From Ruegeria lacuscaerulensis ITI-1157 (GTDB lineage Bacteria > Pseudomonadota > Alphaproteobacteria > Rhodobacterales > Rhodobacteraceae), in assembly GCA_000161775.1 (NCBI GenBank), contig GG704596.1:88775-152774 (forward strand): 64,000 nucleotides of DNA, written 5' to 3'. A model generated the notes under the pieces. It was not told where the DNA came from. It saw nothing but the letters and a program-made list of their open reading frames with translations, and ran no database searches. The translations under genes were made by a program, and so were the position numbers. This document shows positions 58,164 to 64,000 of this stretch, piece after piece; position 1 is the stretch's first letter; the number at the start of each line of letters is the position of its first letter.

Positions 58164-59425
58164 CACGCCGCGCGCCTCTCCTGCAACTGCTCGAGCGTCG
58201 GCGCACCACCCACCGGCCCATAAAGCGCCAGCGCTGCCGGGGCCTGAACCGCCATCTTCTCGGCAAAAGCGCGGACGTCTGCGGTGCTGACCGCGTCGAT
58301 CTTGGCCACGGTTTCCTCGAGCGGCGGAACACGGCCCCAGATCTGCACCAGCCGGGCCAGACGCTCGGCCCGGTTCGAGGGGCTTTCCAGCCCCATCAGA
58401 ATACCGGCCTTCATCTGCGCCCGGGCGCGGGCGACCTCCTCGGGGCTCATGTCCTCGGCGGCGCGCTTCATCTCGTCGATGGTGATGGTGGCCAACTCGC
58501 CCACCTGATCGGCCGAGGTGCCGGCATAGATCGTGGTCGTCCCGGTGTCGGCATAGGCGCTGGTCTGGGCAAAGATCGTATAGCACAGCCCGCGGGTCTC
58601 GCGCACTTCCTGAAACAGGCGCGAGGACATGCCGCCACCCAGCGCGGTCGAATAGATCTGCGCGGTATAGATCTCGTCATCGCGATAGCCCGGGCTTTCC
58701 AGCGCCAGTGCGAAATGCGCCTGCTCCAGCGCCTTGTCCCGCCGCGCCTCGCCGCCGGTGAACCGCGCGGGTTCCGCCGGCAGCCCCTTGCGGGGTTGCA
58801 GATGGCCGAACATTTCTTCGGCCAGTTTCATCAACTGGTCATGATCGACGGCACCTGCCGCCGACAGGATCATCTGATCGGGCGCATAGTGCTCGGCCAC
58901 GAAGGTCGACAGGTCGTCGCGCGAAAAGGCGCTGACCCGTTCGGTCGGCCCCAGAATGGTGCGGCCCAGCGGCTGATCGCGATAGCTTTCTTCCTGCAGC
59001 CAGTCAAAGATCACGTCGTCGGGCGTGTCATGCGCCTGGCCGATCTCCTGCAGGATCACACCGCGCTCAACCTCGATCTCGCGCGGGTCAAAGACCGGGT
59101 TCAGGACGATGTCGCCGATCACGTCCATCGCCAGCGCCACGTCGTCCTTCAGCACCCGGGCGTAATAGGCCGTCACCTCGCGCGAGGTATAGGCGTTGAT
59201 GTAACCGCCCACATCCTCGATCGCCTCGGCGATCTGCAGGGCCGAGCGCCGCTCGGTGCCTTTGAAGGCCATGTGCTCCAGGAAATGCGCGATGCCGTTC
59301 TGCTCGATCCGCTCGTGCCGCCCGCCGGCGGTCACCCAGATGCCGATGGCGGCCGATTGCAGCCCCGGCATCTGTTCGCTGACGATCCGAAAGCCGTTTG
59401 TTAGTTGGTCCAGTCTGACAGTCAC
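58163..59425 (-). CDS. M16 family zinc peptidase (processing protease type)
   Basis: A 420-residue M16B peptidase. The zinc-binding motif H-x-x-E-H is His47-Phe-Leu-Glu-His51 (IAHFLEHMAFKG). The second half has the R/Y-loop type GMSSRLFQEVRETRGLCYTI. Relatives are bacterial homologues of mitochondrial processing peptidase. It overlaps thrC by four bases (ATGA) and the next GNAT gene by one base, so the group is one operon. Confidence 0.93.
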   Translation of the reverse strand: MTVRLDQLTNGFRIVSEQMPGLQSAAIGIWVTAGGRHERIEQNGIAHFLEHMAFKGTERRSALQIAEAIEDVGGYINAYTSREVTAYYARVLKDDVALAMDVIGDIVLNPVFDPREIEVERGVILQEIGQAHDTPDDVIFDWLQEESYRDQPLGRTILGPTERVSAFSRDDLSTFVAEHYAPDQMILSAAGAVDHDQLMKLAEEMFGHLQPRKGLPAEPARFTGGEARRDKALEQAHFALALESPGYRDDEIYTAQIYSTALGGGMSSRLFQEVRETRGLCYTIFAQTSAYADTGTTTIYAGTSADQVGELATITIDEMKRAAEDMSPEEVARARAQMKAGILMGLESPSNRAERLARLVQIWGRVPPLEETVAKIDAVSTADVRAFAEKMAVQAPAALALYGPVGGAPTLEQLQERRAA

Positions 59426-60810
59426 TCAGCAATGTGCCTTTTGATATGATCCTCGATGGCGCCCAGATCGTTGGCGATGCGGGTCACCCGTTCCGGACGT
59501 TCATACAGATCGGACATGCGCGAGGGAAGAGGCGGATGCACACCGCTGGCCTGCTCGACAGCGGCGGGGAATTTCGCCGGATGCGCGGTGGCCAGCGTGA
59601 CCATAGGCACATCCGCGGCGCGAGTGTCTTCGGCCACCTTGATGCCCACGGCAGTGTGCGGGCAGACCAGCTCGGCGCTGTGTTCCAGCGTGGACTTGAT
59701 CGTGGCGAGCGTTTCCTCTTCGGACACACGACCCGAGTCGAAGTTTTCGCGCAGGACCTCCATCGCGCCCTGGCTGACGTGAAAGCCGCCCTGTTTCAGC
59801 TCGTCCATCAACTGCGCCACGGCCCGCCCGTCCTCGCCATAGGCATAGTACAACGCGCGTTCAAAGTTCGAGCTGACCTGAATGTCCATCGACGGGCTGA
59901 TCGAGGGAATGGTGTCGCCCTTGAAATAGCCCTGCCCCGACAGGCAGCGATGCAGGATGTCGTTCTGGTTGGTCGCCACCACCAGACGGTCGATGGGCAG
60001 ACCCATCCGCTTGGCGATGTAGCCGGCGAAGATGTCGCCGAAATTGCCGGTGGGCACCGTGAAGCTGACCTTGCGATGCGGCGCGCCCAGGCTGGTCGCG
60101 GCCGAGAAATAATAGACCACCTGCGCCAGCACGCGGGCAAAGTTGATCGAGTTCACTCCGGCCAGTTTCACCCTGTCGCGGAAGTCAAAATCGTTGAACA
60201 TGTCCTTCACGGCGGCCTGACAGTCGTCGAAATCGCCATCGACGGCCAGCGCGTGCACGTTGCTGTCGGCGGGGGTGGTCATCTGGCGGCGCTGCACCTC
60301 GGACACGCGACCGTGCGGGAACAGGATGAACACATCGACCGCATCCAGCCCCCGGAACGCCTCGATCGCGGCCGATCCGGTGTCACCGCTGGTGGCGCCC
60401 ACGATGGTTACACGCTTGCCCCGCCGCTTCAGCGCCACCTGGAACAACTGACCGATCAGCTGCATGGCGAAATCCTTGAAGGCCAGCGTGGGTCCGTGGA
60501 ACAGCTCCAGCAGAAAGTGGTTCTCGTTCAGCTGCTTCAAAGGCGCGCGGGCATCATGGCCGAACCCGGCATAGGCGCGGGCGATGATCTCTTTGAACTC
60601 ATCCCCGGCGAATGAACCGCTGACATAGGGCCACATGACGCGGAACGCGATCTCTTCATAGGGCAGCCCGGCCAGCGCGGCGATCTCGTCCCGGCTCAGA
60701 ACCGGGATCTCGGCCGGCAGGTAGAGGCCGCCGTCGCGGGCCAGACCGGTCAGCATCGCCTCTTCAAGGCTCAGTTCGGGCGCCTGCCCGCGGGTCGAGA
60801 TGTATTTCAT
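59422..60810 (-). CDS. thrC: Threonine synthase
   Basis: A 462-residue PLP enzyme that makes threonine from O-phosphohomoserine. The start MKYISTRGQAPELSLEEAML and the PLP-lysine block LAFKDFAMQLIGQ are characteristic of the long-form threonine synthase, and VGATSGDTGSAAIEAFRG follows. It overlaps surf1 and the M16 gene by four bases at each end (ATGA). With lysC and other pathway enzymes elsewhere it serves threonine synthesis. Confidence 0.96.
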   Translation of the reverse strand: MKYISTRGQAPELSLEEAMLTGLARDGGLYLPAEIPVLSRDEIAALAGLPYEEIAFRVMWPYVSGSFAGDEFKEIIARAYAGFGHDARAPLKQLNENHFLLELFHGPTLAFKDFAMQLIGQLFQVALKRRGKRVTIVGATSGDTGSAAIEAFRGLDAVDVFILFPHGRVSEVQRRQMTTPADSNVHALAVDGDFDDCQAAVKDMFNDFDFRDRVKLAGVNSINFARVLAQVVYYFSAATSLGAPHRKVSFTVPTGNFGDIFAGYIAKRMGLPIDRLVVATNQNDILHRCLSGQGYFKGDTIPSISPSMDIQVSSNFERALYYAYGEDGRAVAQLMDELKQGGFHVSQGAMEVLRENFDSGRVSEEETLATIKSTLEHSAELVCPHTAVGIKVAEDTRAADVPMVTLATAHPAKFPAAVEQASGVHPPLPSRMSDLYERPERVTRIANDLGAIEDHIKRHIAE

Positions 60811-61484
60811 TGCGCGTCACTTTCTGATGGGGCGCAGCCGCGCCACAGGAAATATCCGGTCATTGCGGCCCAGACCAGCGCCAGGCCGAACCATGTCACC
60901 GCGTATTGCAGATGGTCGTTGGGAATACCCGCCGTATCCACCGGCAGCGGCGTGATGGCGGGATCGGTCTGGCTGCGGGCAACCAGAAGGATCGGCTCGG
61001 CCCCAAGCGCATCGGCCAGAGCGGGCACGTCGCGGGCAAACCAGATGTTGCCCGCCGGGTCCGGATCGGGGGTATAGCCGTCGATCTCATCCGGCCAATG
61101 CAGATTTCCGACAACCTGCATGGGGCCGATCTGGCGTTCGGCCTGTTTGACCGTTGTGGGCACAAAACCCCGGTCCACCAGAATCGTGCGATCACCGGTT
61201 CGGAAGGGCGCGATGATCCGATAGCCCGGCCCGACCTGCTTGACGGAAACCAGTACATGGATTTCGCCGGGCAGCATCTCGCCCGATACTTCGACGGGCA
61301 GATAACGGTCGGCTTCGGGATCGACCGCCTCGGGCAGCGGCACCGGATCGGCGGCGATCCGGGCTTCGATGTCGGCCAGAATGCCCTCTTTCCACGCCAG
61401 ACGCTGAACCTGCCAAGTGCCCAGAGACACAAGAACCGCCAGCCCGGCGAGGCCGAATATCAGCAGAAACAGGATGCGGCGCAT
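60807..61484 (-). CDS. SURF1 family cytochrome oxidase assembly protein
   Basis: A 225-residue inner membrane protein with one helix at each end (about 3-22 and 195-215) and a periplasmic domain between. SURF1 blocks include LGTWQVQRLAWKEGILADIE, PVEVSGEMLPGEIHVLV and DRGFVPTTVKQ, and HLQYAVTWFGLALVWAAMTG near the end. It helps insert heme a into cytochrome oxidase. It overlaps thrC by four bases. The ATG at 61484 gives the normal length. Confidence 0.92.
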   Translation of the reverse strand: MRRILFLLIFGLAGLAVLVSLGTWQVQRLAWKEGILADIEARIAADPVPLPEAVDPEADRYLPVEVSGEMLPGEIHVLVSVKQVGPGYRIIAPFRTGDRTILVDRGFVPTTVKQAERQIGPMQVVGNLHWPDEIDGYTPDPDPAGNIWFARDVPALADALGAEPILLVARSQTDPAITPLPVDTAGIPNDHLQYAVTWFGLALVWAAMTGYFLWRGCAPSESDAQ

Positions 61485-61548
61485 ATCTGGCCCTTGTTGC
61501 GTGTCATAGAGGCTCGGGGTCAAGCCGGCGTCTTGTTACGGTCTGAGT

Positions 61549-61593
61549 GCAAGGGAATGCAACCTTGCAATTGTAAGGGGCGCAATCCCTTGC
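61549..61593. repeat. Nested inverted repeats between surf1 and ctaE
   Basis: The outer arms GCAAGGGA/TCCCTTGC (61549-61556 and 61586-61593) enclose a near-perfect palindrome at 61563-61578 (CCTTGCAATTGTAAGG, one mismatched pair). It is upstream of surf1 and downstream of the ctaE terminator. Not explained by any gene feature. Confidence 0.5.
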
Positions 61594-61607
61594 GCACCTG
61601 ATCGAGA

Positions 61608-61633
61608 AAAAGCCGCCCCGAGGGGCGGCTTTT
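61608..61633 (-). terminator. Rho-independent terminator behind ctaE
   Basis: A 12-bp stem (61608-61619 with 61622-61633) with a very short loop and a T-run of about five on the minus strand. It lies 25 bases beyond the ctaE stop and separates the cta group from surf1-thrC. Confidence 0.8.
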
Positions 61634-61657
61634 GCAATTCAACAGCCCTGTTCGGCG

Positions 61658-62473
61658 TTACATCAGCGGTGCCTGACCCCAGATGTAGACGGCGAAGAAC
61701 AGGAACAGCCAGACGACGTCCACGAAGTGCCAGTACCAGGCGGCCGCCTCAAAACCGATGTGCTTCTCGGGCGTGAAATCGCCCCGCATCGCACGGATCA
61801 GACAGACCGTCAGGAAGATGGTGCCGATGATCACGTGCGCGCCGTGGAACCCGGTGGCCATGAAGAAGTTCGAATAGAACTGATCACCGCCGAATTCCCA
61901 GCCTTCATGGGCCAGCAGTTCGAAATATTCATAGGCCTGCAGCCCAGTGAAAACGATCCCAAGAAAGATCCCGATGGCCAGACCCTGGACCAGTGCCTTG
62001 CGGTCATTTTCGTGCACCAAGGCGTGGTGAGCCCAGGTCACGGCGCAACCCGACAGCAGTAGGATCAGCGTGTTGATCAGCGGCAGGTGGAACGGGTCCA
62101 CCGCGTGGATATCCGGCTGGATGTACTCGGTGCCGGCATATTCGTACATCGGGTACATCCGATGTTTGAAGAACGACCAGAACCAGGCGAAGAAGAACAT
62201 TACCTCGGACATGATGAACAGGATGAAGCCATAGCGCAGACCGATGCGCACGACAGGCGTATGGTCACCGGCGCGGCTTTCGGCCACCACGTCCGACCAC
62301 CAGCCGAACATCGTGTACAGAACGGCCACAAGACCGGCCCAGAACACGAAAGACGTCACTCCGTGCATCCACAAGACGGCTCCGAACAGCATGACGAAGC
62401 CACCGATCGCGCCGATCAGCGGCCAGATCGAAGGGGCCAGAATGTGGTAATCGTGGTTTTTTGCGTGTGCCAT
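61658..62473 (-). CDS. ctaE: Cytochrome c oxidase subunit III
   Basis: A 271-residue membrane protein with seven helices. COX3 motifs include [40 protein letters not shown] and [20 protein letters not shown] (the conserved Glu/His helix region). It is part of the aa3-type oxidase. It follows ctaG by 22 bases on the same strand, and ctaB and a small ORF precede it, the common cta order in this family. Confidence 0.97.
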   Translation of the reverse strand: MAHAKNHDYHILAPSIWPLIGAIGGFVMLFGAVLWMHGVTSFVFWAGLVAVLYTMFGWWSDVVAESRAGDHTPVVRIGLRYGFILFIMSEVMFFFAWFWSFFKHRMYPMYEYAGTEYIQPDIHAVDPFHLPLINTLILLLSGCAVTWAHHALVHENDRKALVQGLAIGIFLGIVFTGLQAYEYFELLAHEGWEFGGDQFYSNFFMATGFHGAHVIIGTIFLTVCLIRAMRGDFTPEKHIGFEAAAWYWHFVDVVWLFLFFAVYIWGQAPLM

Positions 62474-62495
62474 CAGCGTCCCTCACCTACAGGCG

Positions 62496-63071
62496 TTAGT
62501 TCGTGTTTGTTTTTGCCTGCGCATCCAGGGCGGCATGGCCCTCGGGCAGGTCGATTTCGTAGAATGTATACGACAGCGTGATCGTATGAACATACTGTGC
62601 TTCGGGGTCGTCGACAATTTCCGGGTCGACGAAGAAAGTTACGGGCATTTCGACCCGCTCACCCGGCTGCAGCACCTGCTCGGTGAAGCAGAAACAGGCG
62701 ATCTTCTGGAAGTATCCTCCGGCGGAATAGGGCGTCACGTTGTAGGACGCCTGCCCCGCGACCGGTTTGTCGGTCGGGTTGTACGCCTCATAGAAGGCCA
62801 GACCGGTCTCGCCGATGCGCACCTTCATCTCGCGCTCGACGGGTTTGAACTCCCACGGCATGTCCTTGGCCTTGGACGCGTCGAAGCGGATGGTCACCAC
62901 CCGGTCGAGGATTTCCCCGGGGGCCTGTTCGGCGACACCCGTGGTACCACCAAAGCCCGTGACCCGGCAGAACCAGTTGTAGAATGGCACCGACGCCCAG
63001 GCCAGCCCGCCCATCAGGACGACCACGCCGACCAGTTGCAAAACTGTCTTCTTGGGTCCGGTCAACGCCAT
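62496..63071 (-). CDS. ctaG: Cytochrome c oxidase assembly protein CtaG (Cox11-type)
   Basis: A 191-residue protein with one N-terminal membrane helix (about 9-27) and a periplasmic domain with the Cu(I) motif: CFCFTEQVLQPGERVEMPV holds the Cys pair, and YNWFCRVTGFGGTTG follows the helix. It delivers copper to the CuB site of the oxidase. Its start overlaps the stop of the small membrane protein by one base (TGATG). Confidence 0.96.
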   Translation of the reverse strand: MALTGPKKTVLQLVGVVVLMGGLAWASVPFYNWFCRVTGFGGTTGVAEQAPGEILDRVVTIRFDASKAKDMPWEFKPVEREMKVRIGETGLAFYEAYNPTDKPVAGQASYNVTPYSAGGYFQKIACFCFTEQVLQPGERVEMPVTFFVDPEIVDDPEAQYVHTITLSYTFYEIDLPEGHAALDAQAKTNTN

Positions 63072-63232
63072 CAGTTCTGCACCTGCTCAGCTGGAGCACC
63101 GAAGTTGCCACCCGACACCTTGACGATGGTCAGGCCGAAGATGATCACGATGAACGCCGCCAGCGTCAGACCGACACCCAGATTGCGGCCGAACCGACGC
63201 TGATGCAGCTCGTGACTCTTGCGCAGGCTCAT
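63071..63232 (-). CDS. Small membrane protein between ctaB and ctaG
   Basis: A 53-residue protein starting MSLRKSHELHQRRFGRNLGV, with one central membrane helix (GLTLAAFIVIIFGLTIVKV) and a polar tail. It overlaps ctaB by four bases (ATGA) and ctaG by one base, so it is clearly translated in the cta operon. Small ORFs at this place are known in rhodobacterial cta operons. Its job in oxidase assembly is unproven. Confidence 0.8.
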   Translation of the reverse strand: MSLRKSHELHQRRFGRNLGVGLTLAAFIVIIFGLTIVKVSGGNFGAPAEQVQN

Positions 63233-64000
63233 GACCAACCTCCCAACCCGTAAGGTTTCAGCAGCGCTTCGGCCAGGATCGCGCCGAAATGCAGGAACAG
63301 GTACAGCAGCGACAGTTTGAAGAAGCTGCGCTCGACCTTGAAATTGTCCGCCTCGGCATCGTCCTCGGTGCGCCGCGCGATGGCCCAGGCCCCCCGCAGG
63401 AAAAAAGCGTTCAAAATAACGGCGACAGTCAGGTAGATCGGCCCACCGATACCCGAGAACGCGGTGCCCACGGCCAGCAGGGCCAGCAAGGCGGTATAGA
63501 CCAGGATATGGGTCCGCGTGGCGCGGCGTCCATGCGTCACTGTCAGCATCGGCACGCCCGCGTCGTCATAGTCCGAGCGCATGAACAGCGCCAGCGCCCA
63601 GAAATGCGGCGGGGTCCACATGAAGGTCAGGGCAAACATCAGCCACGGCTCAAGCGTCATCGAACCCGTAGCGGCAACCCAGCCGATTACCGGCGGGAAA
63701 GCGCCCGCGGCACCGCCGATCACGATGTTCTGCGGCGTCAGGCGCTTGAGCCACATCGTGTAGATCACGACATAGAAAAAGATGGTAAAAGCCAGAAACG
63801 CTCCCGCGAACCAGTTGGTCGCCAGGCCCAGCATGATCACCGACAGGCCCGACAGGGCCAGACCCAGCGCCATCGCCTCGCCGGGCTCGACCTTGCCCGA
63901 CGGGATCGGACGGCCCTTGGTACGTTTCATCACCTTGTCGATATCCGCGTCCCACCACATGTTCAGCGCACCCGAGGCGCCGCCACCGATGGCGATGAAA
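63229..64000 (-). CDS. ctaB: Protoheme IX farnesyltransferase (heme O synthase), 3' part, cut by right edge
   Basis: The C-terminal 257 codons are in the window. The UbiA-family motif region MWWDADIDKVMKRTKGRPIP (first Asp-rich site), FFYVVIYTMWLKRLTPQNIV and WTPPHFWALALFMRSDYDDA (second site) are present, with seven or more helices. The enzyme adds a farnesyl tail to heme b to make heme O. The frame continues beyond 64000 (GGGASGALN before MWW). It overlaps the small membrane protein gene by four bases. Confidence 0.95.
   Translation of the reverse strand, partial: FIAIGGGASGALNMWWDADIDKVMKRTKGRPIPSGKVEPGEAMALGLALSGLSVIMLGLATNWFAGAFLAFTIFFYVVIYTMWLKRLTPQNIVIGGAAGAFPPVIGWVAATGSMTLEPWLMFALTFMWTPPHFWALALFMRSDYDDAGVPMLTVTHGRRATRTHILVYTALLALLAVGTAFSGIGGPIYLTVAVILNAFFLRGAWAIARRTEDDAEADNFKVERSFFKLSLLYLFLHFGAILAEALLKPYGLGGWS

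Overview
The window looks like chromosomal DNA of a marine alphaproteobacterium of the Rhodobacteraceae (roseobacter group). Support comes from the high G+C content, a GcrA cell-cycle regulator with an adjacent GANTC site, two Hint-domain exported proteins of a type common in this family, an Entner-Doudoroff operon (zwf-edd-eda), a ctaB / small ORF / ctaG / ctaE / surf1 / thrC / M16-peptidase cluster, and a long GGGATATTT/AAATATCCC inverted repeat between genes. The genus cannot be fixed from sequence reading alone. No rRNA, tRNA, CRISPR array, insertion sequence or prophage was seen.

Layout. 1-5.0 kb: start of an exported protein, an XRE-cupin regulator, small membrane and periplasmic proteins, an AT-rich DUF3800 gene placed directly behind lepA, then lepA itself. 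5.1-12.4 kb: a Hint-domain protein, a LysR regulator, a low-molecular-weight phosphatase, a frameshifted sirtuin, an HdeD-like protein, a copper chaperone pair, a 47-codon gene with its own terminator and a palindrome-rich upstream region, rpmB, and a second Hint protein with a beta-roll-like repeat. 12.5-21.2 kb: meaB, hrpB, Nudix, ketopantoate reductase-like, pirin, a frameshifted PhyH-family gene, a Tat-exported intradiol-dioxygenase-like protein paired with a di-heme membrane protein, and a CHMI-like isomerase. 21.3-25.4 kb: argF and argD, a DMT exporter, an ABC-2 permease. 25.5-30.3 kb: gcrA, an unknown membrane protein, a DUF2235 hydrolase, and an orphan CoxL-like molybdenum hydroxylase subunit. 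30.5-38.2 kb: valS, benE, an enoyl-CoA hydratase and two aminotransferases. 38.2-45.8 kb: zwf-edd-eda (with a GntR/LacI-like operator) and lysC-ptsP. 46-58.2 kb: mostly small housekeeping or stand-alone genes, with mtnP and apt (methylthioadenosine to adenine salvage) close together. 58.2-64 kb: M16 peptidase, thrC, surf1, ctaE, ctaG, a 53-codon membrane protein, and ctaB running off the right edge.

How the genes work together. ctaB (heme O synthase), ctaG (copper delivery), ctaE (subunit III) and surf1 all serve cytochrome c oxidase, and the PCu(A)C copper chaperone at 9.4 kb could feed the same enzyme. zwf-edd-eda converts glucose-6-phosphate through the Entner-Doudoroff route. lysC and thrC, argF and argD supply amino acids.

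The best candidates for undescribed biology are the Tat-exported dioxygenase-like protein with its membrane heme partner (19.7-20.8 kb), the 47-codon transcription unit at 10.4-10.7 kb, the two Hint proteins, and the AT-rich DUF3800 gene behind lepA. Two genes (the sirtuin and the PhyH-family gene) carry frame breaks, both inside G homopolymers, so sequencing error is as likely as real inactivation.
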